Under the pieces are notes generated by a model. That model was not told the origin of the DNA, searched no databases, and saw only the letters and a list, made by a program, of their open reading frames with translations. Positions 31,897 through 40,688 of a DNA stretch of 49,918 bases are shown piece by piece. The position numbers were made by a program, and so were the translations under genes. Every line of letters begins with the position of its first letter. Position 1 is the first letter of the stretch. The DNA comes from an uncultured Clostridia bacterium. Its GTDB lineage: Bacteria > Bacillota > Clostridia > Oscillospirales > Ruminococcaceae. The DNA is taken from contig CAMWMN010000005.1 in assembly GCA_947175385.1 (NCBI GenBank), positions 1 through 49,918 of the forward strand. The letters are read 5' to 3'.

Positions 31897-32463
31897 TTAT
31901 TTCTTGATAATCCAATATCCGTTGTACGCGTAGCCATCGTTCGTTCCAACCATCAGATTCTCCGACTTCTTGAAACCGAATTTCTCAACTGCAGCGATTC
32001 GCTCCACCGCGTAATTCGGGGCTTTCGTGATTATCTCGTCACAACCGAACAGCTCAAACGAGGGGGGAACGATCACCGAAATAATTCCGTGGAGAACGTC
32101 CGCCCTTTCGCAGTCGCTGCGTACATCAAGCCGCAGTACGCCGCAATTGTTGAATGTGTCGGTTGCCCCCGCTCTGCGGAACATCTCAATCGTTCCGACA
32201 GCCTTTTGCGTTGACTTATCAACAACCGTAAACCGCACAAACCACCCCTTTGTATAAGCGTCAAGCCAGAACTTTACCGCCTCAGCCATTCTCTCCTTAG
32301 TGGGATAGTAGAAATTATCGCCATCGCAGTTGTCGCTGTTGAAAAACGGGAGCGCGTTTTTGTCGCTGTAAATCTCGAACAAATCATCGAGGTCGCGCTC
32401 CTCCAGAAAGCGAACCAGGTACTTGTCACTTTCAAACGCGGGGCAATTCTTATATACGTCCAT
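31897..32463 (-). CDS. GNAT family N-acetyltransferase
   Basis: The 188-residue protein has the RimJ/RimL-type layout: N-terminal 'YLVRFLEERDLDDLFEIYSD', central FTVVDKSTQKAVGTIEMFR, 'VLRLDVRSDCERADVLHGIISV' in the acetyl-CoA loop region (the usual RxxGxG signature is not clear), and IAAVEKFGFKKSENLM. The substrate is unknown. The ribosome site is AAGGAGTTTACATCT. It is transcribed toward the rubrerythrin terminator, downstream of the oxaloacetate decarboxylase-like operon, from which it is separated by 58 bp. Confidence 0.75.
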   Translation of the reverse strand: MDVYKNCPAFESDKYLVRFLEERDLDDLFEIYSDKNALPFFNSDNCDGDNFYYPTKERMAEAVKFWLDAYTKGWFVRFTVVDKSTQKAVGTIEMFRRAGATDTFNNCGVLRLDVRSDCERADVLHGIISVIVPPSFELFGCDEIITKAPNYAVERIAAVEKFGFKKSENLMVGTNDGYAYNGYWIIKK

Positions 32464-32521
32464 AGATGTAAACTCCTTTTCTCAAAACCCTGTTCGTTAT
32501 GAACGGGGCTTTCGCTGTCTG

Positions 32522-33925
32522 TTAAACTGGGTGAACCTTGTTCTGCTTATCCGCGTGCTGTGCGTCAATGCCGAGCTGCTTGTCACGGCGCTTCTCGAAA
32601 TAACCGGGAGCAACCTTCGGGAACATCGCATAGGTGAGGATATCCTCAACGGACGAGCCGTCACACCACTCCTTAGCCTCTTCCTTCATCGTATCAAACT
32701 CGGGCTTGAGATTATCCGCGGGACGGCAGGTAATCGGTTCTTCATCACCGAGAATCTTCTTGCGGAACTCGGGGTCAATATCCACGGGAGTCTTTCCGTA
32801 CTCGCCCTTAACCATCGCCTTGAACTCCTTGGTGACGGTCTTATAACGCTCGCCTGTGATTACGTTGAACACCGCTTGAGTGCCGACAATCTGCGAGGTC
32901 GGAGTAACCAACGGCGGGAATCCGCTGTCCTTGCGCACTCTCGGAACCTCTTTGAGTACCTCCTCAAGCTGATCCGCCTTGCCCGCCTGTTTAAGCTGCG
33001 ACAACAGATTGGACAGCATTCCGCCCGGAACCTGATAAATCAAAGCCTTGGTGTTGGTTGCCAGCATTGACGGGTCAAGCAATCCGCTGTCGATATACTT
33101 CTTGCGCAGTCCCATAAAATACTCACGAACTTCGTTAAGCGCAACCAAATCCAGACCCGTATCGTACTCGGTGCCCATGAAAGTCGCGACAATCGACTCG
33201 GTAGGAGCGTGCGAAGTACCCAACGCAAGCGGCGACATTGCGGTATCAACGCCGTCAACACCTGCCTCAACAGCCTTGATAATGCACATTGATGCCAGTC
33301 CCGAGGTGTAATGTGTGTGGAGCTGAATCGGAATCTTCACCGCCGACTTCAGATCCTTGACAAGGCTCTCCGCCTCGTACGGAGTCAACAGAGCTGCCAT
33401 ATCCTTAATGCAGATGGAATCCGCGCCCGCGCTCTCCACTTGTTTCGCATAGTTCATATAATACTCGTGAGTGAACACATCGCCCGTAGTGTAGGAAATC
33501 GCCACCTGAGCGTGTCCGTTCTCCTTTTTCGCCGCCTTGATCGCGGTTTCGAGGTTGCGAATATCGTTCAGCGCATCAAAGATCCTTATGATGTCGATAC
33601 CGTTCGCAATCGACTTCTGCACGAAATATTCCACCAGATCGTCCGCATAATGCCGATAACCGAGCATATTCTGCCCACGAAACAGCATTTGCAGCTTGGT
33701 GTTGGGCATTTCCTTGCGGAGAATACGCAGACGCTCCCACGGGTCTTCGTCCAGAAAGCGAATGCAGGAATCGAACGTTGCGCCGCCCCAGCACTCCGCC
33801 GAATAGAACCCGATTTTATCAATCGCGGGCAGGATCGGACGCATATCGTCCATACCCATTCTCGTGGCAATCAGCGACTGGTGCGCGTCACGGAGAATGG
33901 TTTCTGTGATTTTCAGTTTACCCAT
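32522..33925 (-). CDS. oadA: Oxaloacetate decarboxylase/transcarboxylase alpha (5S-type) subunit
   Basis: This is the carboxyltransferase domain acting between pyruvate/oxaloacetate and carboxybiotin. It has ETILRDAHQSLIATRM at the N-terminus, the ECWGGATFDSCIRFLDEDPWERLR segment, the metal motif LHTHYTSGLASM, and the YQVPGGMLSNL part. It has no C-terminal biotin domain; biotin is on the neighbouring small protein. I use ATG 33925 (AAGGGGTGCAAATT), giving 467 residues. It is third in an operon with a 12S-like subunit and a carrier protein, the same three parts as propionibacterial transcarboxylase. Confidence 0.88.
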   Translation of the reverse strand: MGKLKITETILRDAHQSLIATRMGMDDMRPILPAIDKIGFYSAECWGGATFDSCIRFLDEDPWERLRILRKEMPNTKLQMLFRGQNMLGYRHYADDLVEYFVQKSIANGIDIIRIFDALNDIRNLETAIKAAKKENGHAQVAISYTTGDVFTHEYYMNYAKQVESAGADSICIKDMAALLTPYEAESLVKDLKSAVKIPIQLHTHYTSGLASMCIIKAVEAGVDGVDTAMSPLALGTSHAPTESIVATFMGTEYDTGLDLVALNEVREYFMGLRKKYIDSGLLDPSMLATNTKALIYQVPGGMLSNLLSQLKQAGKADQLEEVLKEVPRVRKDSGFPPLVTPTSQIVGTQAVFNVITGERYKTVTKEFKAMVKGEYGKTPVDIDPEFRKKILGDEEPITCRPADNLKPEFDTMKEEAKEWCDGSSVEDILTYAMFPKVAPGYFEKRRDKQLGIDAQHADKQNKVHPV

Positions 33926-33937
33926 AATTTGCACCCC

Positions 33938-34282
33938 TTACGCGTTGATCGTAACGACGGCTGCGCCCGTTTCAACGGAATCGCCCTTGTTTACGCAAAC
34001 CGCCGCAACTACGCCATCTCTGTCGGAAACGATGTCGTTCTCCATCTTCATAGCCTCAAGAACCGCGACAACCGTGCCGTTTGTAACCTTATCACCAACC
34101 TTGACCTTAACCTCCACGATTGTGCCGTTCATCGGCGCGCTGATGGGAGTTCCGCCCGCAGCAGCCGCTTTCTTCGGAGCAGCCTTGGGTGTCGCCGCAG
34201 CAGCGGGAGCTGCTCCCGCGCCGTTCTCCTCAACAGTTACGTCATAGGTATTCCCATTTACGGTAATTGTATAATTCTTCAT
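33938..34282 (-). CDS. Biotin carrier subunit of the decarboxylase/transcarboxylase
   Basis: This small carrier has an Ala/Pro-rich linker (about 23-45) and a C-terminal biotinyl domain with VLEAMKMENDI, the biotinylated Lys at about 79. The N-terminal MKNYTITVNGNTYDVTVEE is typical of gamma/1.3S-type carriers. I start at ATG 34282 (AGAGAGGTATCAAAT), giving 114 residues, rather than the track start. It lies between the 12S-like and 5S-like genes. Confidence 0.92.
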   Translation of the reverse strand: MKNYTITVNGNTYDVTVEENGAGAAPAAAATPKAAPKKAAAAGGTPISAPMNGTIVEVKVKVGDKVTNGTVVAVLEAMKMENDIVSDRDGVVAAVCVNKGDSVETGAAVVTINA

Positions 34283-34321
34283 ATTTGATACCTCTCTATG
34301 ATAATTTACAGAAATCTTCAA

Positions 34322-35659
34322 TTAAAAGCTGAAATTCGCATGCTTTCTGTGCGGCGCAGAAACGCGTTTGTCCGCACACATTTCCAGTGCCGAACCGATT
34401 GCCTCACGGGTATTGGCAGCATCAATCACGCTGTCCACCATACCCAACGAAGCCGCCGCGAACGGAGATGTTACAAGCTCCTCGCCCATAAACACCTTGC
34501 CCGCCTCGGGATTCATCGGAGCAATCTGCGCGTTCTCCCACGCGAATGTGATATCCGCGCTGTCGAATGCCGCGAACGCCGCTCCAAAGGCCTTTCCGGA
34601 AATCAAGTTAATTTTAACGGTTGTAGCTGTCGCGTAAACCTGCGACAATCTCGCGCAATCGCGCACAGAACCGCTAAGCTCCGCCGCCGAGCTGCCCTCA
34701 AAGCCCTCAGTGTCGATAATCGTAACCACGGGAATCGAGAACACGTCCGCAAACTGAACAAACCGCGCGATCTTCGCGCAATCAGCCGAGGTGAGCTTTG
34801 CTGCCTTACCGGTAGCCACAAACGCAATCGTGTCCATGTCTACCGCGCATAATGCCGTATATGCCGCGCTGCCGAAATCCGCCGAAAACTCGATGACGCT
34901 GTTCACGTCCGCGATCGCGCTCACAAGCTCTGCGCCCTTTAGCGACGCGTTTATCTCCGACGTGTTTTCCTCCGAAGTTTCGACCCACCCCGTGGAAAGG
35001 TTGTTTTGAGGAAGTACGGATACAAGCTGCTTTACCTTGTTTATCGCGTCGTTATCGTCCTTTGCCGAGATTTGACAAACTCCCGACTTCAGCGCGTTAG
35101 CCGCCGAACCCGCGCCCCCAATCTTTCCGTCAGCATTGTTGAACGGCGATGTAAGGAACAGTTCGCTCTTTTCGGTGATGACCGCAACGTCCGCCATTGC
35201 CGCCAGCATAGCCGCGCATCCCGCGCAAACTCCCGTAATCACAGCAATCTGCGGAACAACTCCCGAAACAGCCGCTGAAGCTTTCATAATATCGCCGTAA
35301 GCCGCCAGAACCGCCATTCCCTCGTTGATGTCGCCGCCCTTGGAGTCAAAAAATCCCACAACAGGGTATCCCGACTTCGCCGCAAGCTCGTACACTCTCT
35401 TGATTTTCAAAGCTGCGGTCTTATCCACCGCGCCGCCGCGCACGGAAATATCCTGCGCGAACGCATAAACGCGCTGGAACGAACGACCGGCTGACACCAC
35501 CTCTCCGTATCCCGCGACAACGGAGCTTAACTCACCGTCCGCAGAGAGGAACTTGTCCAATTCCACAAAGCTGTCCTCGTCAAAGAACGCGCTCAGCCGT
35601 TTTCTAGCGTCGCTGTCGGGAACGCTCTGCTCCATTTCAGCCAATGATTTTGTAACCAT
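34322..35659 (-). CDS. Acyl-CoA carboxyltransferase subunit (MmdA/12S-like), shortened
   Basis: A crotonase-fold carboxyltransferase of the propionyl-CoA carboxylase beta / methylmalonyl-CoA decarboxylase alpha / transcarboxylase 12S type. It begins near RKRLSAFFDEDSFVELDKF, so the usual first 40-60 residues are shorter. At 445 residues it is below the roughly 510 norm. The halves VYAFAQDISVRGGAVDKTAALKIKRVYELA and AAMLAAMADVAVITEKSELFL fit, and the C-terminal half has FVATGKAAKLTSADCAKIARFVQFADVFSIPVVTIIDTEGF. It is first in the operon, with a near-consensus promoter. The true acceptor (methylmalonyl-CoA or other) is not known. Confidence 0.85.
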   Translation of the reverse strand: MVTKSLAEMEQSVPDSDARKRLSAFFDEDSFVELDKFLSADGELSSVVAGYGEVVSAGRSFQRVYAFAQDISVRGGAVDKTAALKIKRVYELAAKSGYPVVGFFDSKGGDINEGMAVLAAYGDIMKASAAVSGVVPQIAVITGVCAGCAAMLAAMADVAVITEKSELFLTSPFNNADGKIGGAGSAANALKSGVCQISAKDDNDAINKVKQLVSVLPQNNLSTGWVETSEENTSEINASLKGAELVSAIADVNSVIEFSADFGSAAYTALCAVDMDTIAFVATGKAAKLTSADCAKIARFVQFADVFSIPVVTIIDTEGFEGSSAAELSGSVRDCARLSQVYATATTVKINLISGKAFGAAFAAFDSADITFAWENAQIAPMNPEAGKVFMGEELVTSPFAAASLGMVDSVIDAANTREAIGSALEMCADKRVSAPHRKHANFSF

Positions 35660-35718
35660 CTTTTGCCCTCCATTTATAATAAGTATGGCAAACCAATGCC
35701 AAAAAAATATCCATATTA

Positions 35719-35747
35719 ATTATACTACATCGCCGCGTAAATAACAA
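35719..35747 (-). promoter_or_regulatory. Promoter of the carboxyltransferase operon
   Basis: On the minus strand this is TTGTTA, 17 bp, TATAAT. Just downstream, TGGCA-ttggttt-GCCA is a small inverted repeat (35685-35701) at about +20 that may be an operator. Confidence 0.72.
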
Positions 35748-35860
35748 GGGCATTTTTCGCGAATTTTAATTTTTTCCGTTTTGATATAATTCAACCGTCA
35801 ATTTTTGGTGATTTTTACAAAACGCTATCTTGAAATATACGCGACCATGTGCACAAATCT

Positions 35861-36598
35861 TTACCTTTTCCGATGTTCCCGCATAAAAAACGGAAACATC
35901 GCGGCTACCCCAACTACCGCTAAAATGACATTATACTGTACAGGTGCAATAAAGCAGACATTAAAGAGCATATGTATCAAGGCAGTTGTTATAAGATTAT
36001 TATACGTAAGGTAAAATTTACCAAACACCAACGAAATCAAAATTGTCCAACTAAAATATAATGCGGTTTCCCCAACCCCGAGGGAATTTCTGATTGTCCA
36101 CATAGGTATGTGCCAAACCGCCCATACCACGCTCGTATATATCAGTGCGAACAACTCTCCTTTTACGCTTGACAGTTTGTTCAGCAAAAATGCCCGCCAA
36201 GCACTTTCTTCTGCCAATGCTGTGACATACAAGTAAGCACATCCCGCAATAACCGAGAGAACCGAGGGAAAGGCATCGGCAAAAAGCCCCCGTTCGCCCG
36301 CAACCAATGAATACACGAACGAAAAACTCAGTCCGACTGCTCCCGTTGCGGCACAGAAAAGAATCGACTTTAACCATATCTTTTCGGCAAACAGCTCCGC
36401 GAACCATTTCTTGAACTCGCTGCGCAATGACACAAAGATTACCGATACCACGAGCGGAACGATGACAAACAAGTATTTCGTGGCAATAAACGCTTTTGGG
36501 ACATCTATGCCGTTTTTTTCCAGAAGAGTTGGCAGATAACAAACAAAAGAGATTCCCCATACCAACACTGTCCACACGAAAACAGTTCTATTTTTCAG
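35861..36598 (-). CDS. CPBP family intramembrane metalloprotease
   Basis: A multi-spanning membrane protein with the CPBP (Abi/CAAX-protease) motifs: ALAEESAWRAFL (EExxxR), VVWAVWHIP (His) and ALIHMLFN. These are often associated with prenyl protein processing or bacteriocin self-immunity. No ATG, GTG or TTG lies near a ribosome site at the expected start. GGGAGGATACGGAG ends at a CTG (36598), so a CTG start is my best guess (245 residues); the track ORF start overlaps the upstream gene. It follows a 106-residue gene. Confidence 0.78.
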   Translation of the reverse strand: MKNRTVFVWTVLVWGISFVCYLPTLLEKNGIDVPKAFIATKYLFVIVPLVVSVIFVSLRSEFKKWFAELFAEKIWLKSILFCAATGAVGLSFSFVYSLVAGERGLFADAFPSVLSVIAGCAYLYVTALAEESAWRAFLLNKLSSVKGELFALIYTSVVWAVWHIPMWTIRNSLGVGETALYFSWTILISLVFGKFYLTYNNLITTALIHMLFNVCFIAPVQYNVILAVVGVAAMFPFFMREHRKR

Positions 36599-36638
36599 CT
36601 CCGTATCCTCCCTAATTCGCCCGCTTTGGCAACAATTA

Positions 36639-36959
36639 TCAGTGACCGCAGCAGCCCCTATCAAAAAACGCGTTAATACTCTCGATTTGCGGATTTGCGC
36701 CGATAAATCCCAGCCCGCGCAGCCGCGCCAAATCAGCATCCGGAAGCTTGAACCGCGCCTTGTCGATTCCATGGAGGGACATCAGGTTCAGAATCGCACG
36801 CGTCAGACCGTCCGTGAAAAAATCCTCGCAGCACAGCTCATCAACCACGAACTCATCGCCGTCCAACTGACCCGCAATCCGACCGAGAACCTCCTCGCCG
36901 TCACGCGCGTTGAACTCGATTTTCTCCGTGTTCGCATTGTTCTGCAAAATCTCAATCAT
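36639..36959 (-). CDS. Hypothetical protein, 106 aa
   Basis: The start is ATG 36959 (MIEILQNNANTEKIEFNARDGEEVLG), with a GAGGAACAG site, sharing ATGA with the rluB stop. The shape (VDELCCEDFFTDGLTRAILNLMSLHGIDKARFKLPDADLARLRGLGFIG) resembles part of a GNAT fold without a clear acetyl-CoA loop. The CCGH end may bind metal. I do not recognise a named family. It is co-translated with rluB. Confidence 0.65.
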   Translation of the reverse strand: MIEILQNNANTEKIEFNARDGEEVLGRIAGQLDGDEFVVDELCCEDFFTDGLTRAILNLMSLHGIDKARFKLPDADLARLRGLGFIGANPQIESINAFFDRGCCGH

Positions 36960-37693
36960 CTGTTCCTCTTTCCAATCGCATTGCGGAGCGACTTTAGCTC
37001 CTCTTTCGTGAGGTCGCGCCACTCGCCTGTTTTCAGCATTCCCAGCTTCACGCTGCCGATTGCAACGCGACGCAGTCTGCCAACCCTCAAGCCCACCGCG
37101 TCGCACATTCTGCGTATCTGGCGGTTCAGCCCCTGTTTAATCACGATTCGCAGAACCGTACGCCCCGGTTCCTCGGTAATCACCTCAACCGTGCACGGAA
37201 GAGTGACCTTGCCATCGTCCAGTTTTACGCCCGTACTTAGCTGCGTTAGCTGCTCCTCGGAAACCAATCCGTCAATCGTCACGCGGTAGGTCTTGCTGAC
37301 GTGGTGCGAGGGGTGTGTGATTTCGTTTGCAAACTCGCCATCATTTGTGAACAGCAACAATCCCTCGGAATTCCTGTCAAGCCTCCCCACGGGAACAACA
37401 CGCTCGGGAACGCCCTCAAGCAGCTCCACGGCAATTTTTCTCCCCTGATCGTCCGACATAGACGTGATATATCCGCGCGGCTTATTCAGCATTATATACC
37501 GCTTCTGAACAGGAGCTTCAGCGATGGTCTTGCCGTTCACCGCGATAGTATCCCGAGCAGGATCCGCTTTATCACCGAGAGAGCACGGGCGTCCGTTAAC
37601 GGTAACATCGCCTCGTGAAATCAACTCCTCGGCTTTTCGCCGCGAACAAAGTCCACTGTCCGCAATTATTTTTTGAATACGTACTTTTTCCAT
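36956..37693 (-). CDS. rluB: Pseudouridine synthase, RluB/RsuA family
   Basis: This rRNA pseudouridine synthase has an N-terminal S4 RNA-binding domain (VRIQKIIADSGLCSRRKAEELISRGDVTVNG) and a catalytic domain with the essential Asp in VPVGRLDRNSEGLLLFTNDGE. The C-terminal part (GLNRQIRRMCDAVGLRVGRLRRVAIG) fits. I start at ATG 37693 with TGAGGTTAAA before it, giving 245 residues; the longer track ORF is leader. The 249-bp gap to dacF holds nothing I can identify. Confidence 0.92.
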   Translation of the reverse strand: MEKVRIQKIIADSGLCSRRKAEELISRGDVTVNGRPCSLGDKADPARDTIAVNGKTIAEAPVQKRYIMLNKPRGYITSMSDDQGRKIAVELLEGVPERVVPVGRLDRNSEGLLLFTNDGEFANEITHPSHHVSKTYRVTIDGLVSEEQLTQLSTGVKLDDGKVTLPCTVEVITEEPGRTVLRIVIKQGLNRQIRRMCDAVGLRVGRLRRVAIGSVKLGMLKTGEWRDLTKEELKSLRNAIGKRNR

Positions 37694-37942
37694 TTTAACC
37701 TCATAAAATATGTATTCGAAGCAGATTGCTCCGAAATGGCTTGCAGAAACGTTTTGACGGATTTTTACCCGTTCCGGATCACGTAAATCCGCTCCACGAG
37801 AGGGCTTACCGGCACTCGAAAACTCCGTAAAAAATCCGCCAAATTTCCCGCCAAAATCAACTCCGCGCAAACCCGCTCCCACAAACGATTTGACGCGTTT
37901 TCACCGTGTTTGTAAACATGCAAGCCCGCCTGGAGAGCCGAT

Positions 37943-39061
37943 TCACACGTATATCCCAAAGAACCGCAAAAATCTGCTCCACAATGACAGCCCACTCTTC
38001 TCTGATTCAATCGAATCCGCCGCGTAAAGTGACACGGATTTGACGGTTTTTCCGTCAAGCACAAACTCAATAGAGCCGAGCTTGTCGCCCTTTTGGACAT
38101 CATTGTAAACGATTCTCGGCAACAGTATGCGCCGCTCCAGTCTTTGCCGCTGCGAGGAAGTGAGCGAGATTGTAGCCTTATCTGCGTAAACGCCGACCGT
38201 CTTCCCTGTTCCTGCGACCGAAACCTTTGCGGAGCAGCTCGTATCCGCGTCATACGCGCTCACCTGTGTGAATCCGTAATCCAACATCTTCTTATGATCG
38301 TTCCAGTCATCGGGAGCGTTCAATGTAACCGCGATAAGCTCCACGCCATCACGCTGCGCCGCCGAAACCAAACACCGCCGCGCATTATCGGTAAAGCCCG
38401 TTTTAATGCCGATTGCGCCCTCATACTGCTTTAGCATCTTGTTGGAGTTGTATAGAGTACGCTTGTACGGCGGATTTCCGAACTCAACTTCCTTATACTG
38501 ACAGGAAACAACCTCTCTGAAAATCGAATTCTTCATCGCGTATGCCGCCAACATTGCCAAATCGTAAGCCGTAGTGTAATGTCCGTCTGCATCAAGCCCC
38601 GAGGGAGTCGCGAAGTGCGTGTTTTTAAGCCCCAGTGTGGCGGCTTTGGCATTCATTTTCTTCACGAACGCGCTCATACTCCCAGAAACGGACACCGCCG
38701 CCGCGTTCGCCGCGTCATTGCCCGAGGGCAGCAGGATTCCGTAAAGCAAGTCACGCCGCGACACGCGGTCGCCCTCGCGCAAGCCCATGGACGTGCCCTC
38801 GACCATAATCGCATAGCTGTCCACTGTGAACTCGCGGTCGAGGTCGCCCGCCTCAATCGTCAATATCGCCGTCATTATTTTGGTTGTGGAAGCCATCGCG
38901 CGCTGCTCGTCCATATTCTTGGAATACAGCACCGTGCCTGTTTCCGCCTCGATTACTACTGCAGAAACCGCTGAGATTCCGGATACTGCCGCATCGGCGC
39001 GAATCTGCGTGAACGGCACTATCATCACGATTGCCACCAAAACCGAAATTATCTTTTTCAT
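37943..39061 (-). CDS. dacF: D-alanyl-D-alanine carboxypeptidase (S11 PBP)
   Basis: This protein trims D-Ala from peptidoglycan side chains outside the membrane. A signal peptide (MKKIISVLVAIVMIVPFTQIRADA) precedes the S11 domain with the active-site Ser58-x-x-Lys (ASTTKIM), SGN (LLPSGNDAAN, about 113) and KTG (IGIKTGFTD, about 220). The C-terminal part is a beta domain ending in an amphipathic helix (LSLWSRFLRFFGIYV), as in DacF/DacB-type proteins. At 372 residues it is full length. The context with gerW and scpAB is common in clostridia. The symbol is by context. Confidence 0.9.
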   Translation of the reverse strand: MKKIISVLVAIVMIVPFTQIRADAAVSGISAVSAVVIEAETGTVLYSKNMDEQRAMASTTKIMTAILTIEAGDLDREFTVDSYAIMVEGTSMGLREGDRVSRRDLLYGILLPSGNDAANAAAVSVSGSMSAFVKKMNAKAATLGLKNTHFATPSGLDADGHYTTAYDLAMLAAYAMKNSIFREVVSCQYKEVEFGNPPYKRTLYNSNKMLKQYEGAIGIKTGFTDNARRCLVSAAQRDGVELIAVTLNAPDDWNDHKKMLDYGFTQVSAYDADTSCSAKVSVAGTGKTVGVYADKATISLTSSQRQRLERRILLPRIVYNDVQKGDKLGSIEFVLDGKTVKSVSLYAADSIESEKSGLSLWSRFLRFFGIYV

Positions 39062-39128
39062 TTGCTCAACTCCTAGATATTGGTATTTCTACCGCATTTT
39101 AGGAGTATTTTGCGCAAAAATCCAAGGA

Positions 39129-39569
39129 TTATTCTCCGCCGATTTCCGCTTTCTTATCCTTATCGTTTTCTTCTGATTTATCGGTTTTCTTGGACTCCTT
39201 AGCTGCTTTTTTGTCTGCCGCCATACCCTTGATTTTCTCGATAAGTCCGGGGATCGCGTCAATTGCGCCCTCAAGCGGCGAAGACTTGCTGTTGCCAAGC
39301 TCAAGCAGCTCCACATCGCCGTCTGCCTTGATTACGATAAATGCCACCGGTTTTACAGTAACGCCCGCGCCGCTTCCGCCGGCAAACTTCTCCGCCGCCT
39401 GAGTGGGCAGATCGCTGCCGCCGCTTGCAAATCCGAACGACACCTTTGACACGGGGATAATCGTTGTACCCTCGCTTACGATCGGAGTCCCGATGATAGT
39501 GTTTACGTCTACCATCTCGCGGATTTTGTCCATAGAAATTCCCATAATACCTTCAATAGGATGTGCCAT
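39129..39569 (-). CDS. gerW: GerW/YtfJ family sporulation-type protein
   Basis: The 146-residue protein has the GerW pattern: HPIEGIMGISMDKIREMVDVNTIIGTPIVSEGTTIIPVSKVSFGFASGGSD, then VKPVAFIVIKADGDVELL and an end of Lys/Glu repeats. In Bacillus, YtfJ/GerW supports spore germination. Its presence suggests a spore-forming lineage but does not prove sporulation. It lies between DUF2953 and dacF, as in other clostridia. The ATG follows AAATAAGGAGAAGAGAT, the tail of a multi-hairpin element. Confidence 0.9.
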   Translation of the reverse strand: MAHPIEGIMGISMDKIREMVDVNTIIGTPIVSEGTTIIPVSKVSFGFASGGSDLPTQAAEKFAGGSGAGVTVKPVAFIVIKADGDVELLELGNSKSSPLEGAIDAIPGLIEKIKGMAADKKAAKESKKTDKSEENDKDKKAEIGGE

Positions 39570-39592
39570 ATCTCTTCTCCTTATTTAAATTT

Positions 39593-39702
39593 GCAAATCC
39601 AAAACCGTGCAGATGAAACGGCAAAGCCGTTTCATCTGCACTCGCTGAGCGACCCGTTACACCGATTCTCGGTGTTGCGCATCGCTCGCGTTTTGAATTT
39701 GC
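39593..39702 (-). repeat. Multi-hairpin leader element, copy 7a (gerW)
   Basis: Arms GCAAATCCAAAACCG / CGTTTTGAATTTGC enclose hairpin A (AGATGAAACGG-caaag-CCGTTTCATCT) and hairpin B (AACACCGA-gaa-TCGGTGT). It ends 23 bp before gerW with TTTAAATAAGGAG. Confidence 0.85.
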
Positions 39703-39723
39703 CTGCGTTACTTATTTTAAATT

Positions 39724-39837
39724 GCAAACCGCGAACCGCACCCACGAAATTGGACTTCGTCCAATTTCGTATGCGCTATCTGAGCGACCCGTTCCACCGC
39801 TGCGCGGTGGAACGCGCCGCTCGATTTCGCGGTTTGC
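39724..39837 (-). repeat. Multi-hairpin leader element, copy 7b
   Basis: A tandem second copy, with arms GCAAACCGCGAA / TTTCGCGGTTTGC, hairpin A (CGAAATTGGAC-ttc-GTCCAATTTCG) and hairpin B (TTCCACCGC-tgc-GCGGTGGAA). On the minus strand it is followed by TTTAAAATAAG, a relic of the ribosome-site tail. The remainder to DUF2953 (39838-39950) shows nothing clear. Confidence 0.85.
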
Positions 39838-39950
39838 CTACGTTACCGATAGGTTGATGCTAATTTATACGCTCATAGCTTTGCTGCAAATAGGGTTAAT
39901 TTGGAATATTTCGCTCTTAGACGTGCTGTTATCGCATAATGAAAGAATCA

Positions 39951-40688
39951 TTACTTTCCAAGCAGCTTTCCAACGGCGATTTTCGCTTCCTTGTGACCGC
40001 CGTAATATTTCACGGCGCGACCAATTATCGAAAATAAAAATCCCAATGCCGCAGCAAGCGACAATCGAACCTCGCAATAAGCGGAATATTCCGTCTGCTC
40101 ACACTGAAAATCCACGCCGATATTTATTCTATCCGGCGCCTTGAGTGTGAAAAAGTTGTCGACCCAACCGAGCGCGTTTCCGACAAGGATATTCGTTGCG
40201 CCGAAGTTTAGTGCCGCCTTTGCCGCGTCGTTGCCGCCGCATATGATTTCCAACCGCAGATGTGAAATCTCCGTGCGCTTGAGAATGCGTTTCAGTGGCT
40301 TTCCTATACTGTCCAGTGCGAGTTTCACCAACGCGAGAATATCCGACAGATTCGGCTTGGGCTTTTCCGCGGATTTTTCCGCTGGCTTCTTCGATTCTTC
40401 GGCGGACTTCTCCGACTTTTCCGCAGATTTCTCTTCCTTCTTCGCTGAGTCCTCGGACTTTTCCTCTGCTTTTTCTGCGGATTTGGCGGCTTTCTTCGCG
40501 GATTTTGCCGCTTTCTTGTCCTTCTTGGCGGTCTTTTTCCGTTTCGAGGGAATTTTGAACACCGTGAACATCAGATAGGATACCTTCAAATACAGCTCCT
40601 CGCCGTAATCGAAAATCACCGTGACCCGCCCCGTGAGAATCAGCAGCACCACCAACAAAACCGCTGCCGCAATCAACAGCCCCGTCAT
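39951..40688 (-). CDS. DUF2953 family protein (YtfI-like)
   Basis: The N-terminus is a membrane anchor (GLLIAAAVLLVVLLILTG). Residues about 50-115 are a Lys/Glu/Ala/Ser-rich charged stretch, likely flexible or helical. The C-terminal domain (ISHLRLEIICGGNDAAKAALNFGATNILVGNALGWVDNFF...) has the DUF2953 pattern seen beside ytfJ/gerW. At 245 residues it is near the norm. It starts within the scpB stop (ATGA overlap). The function is unknown; a role with GerW is suggested only by gene order. Confidence 0.82.
   Translation of the reverse strand: MTGLLIAAAVLLVVLLILTGRVTVIFDYGEELYLKVSYLMFTVFKIPSKRKKTAKKDKKAAKSAKKAAKSAEKAEEKSEDSAKKEEKSAEKSEKSAEESKKPAEKSAEKPKPNLSDILALVKLALDSIGKPLKRILKRTEISHLRLEIICGGNDAAKAALNFGATNILVGNALGWVDNFFTLKAPDRINIGVDFQCEQTEYSAYCEVRLSLAAALGFLFSIIGRAVKYYGGHKEAKIAVGKLLGK

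Noticed and set aside
33311-34288. Plus-strand ORF (325 aa) over oadA and the biotin carrier
   Set aside because: Antisense shadow of two well-supported genes, with Arg/His-rich content typical of such frames.
37765-38253. Minus-strand ORF (162 aa) between rluB and dacF
   Set aside because: Most of it overlaps dacF in another frame; no ribosome site and no family resemblance.
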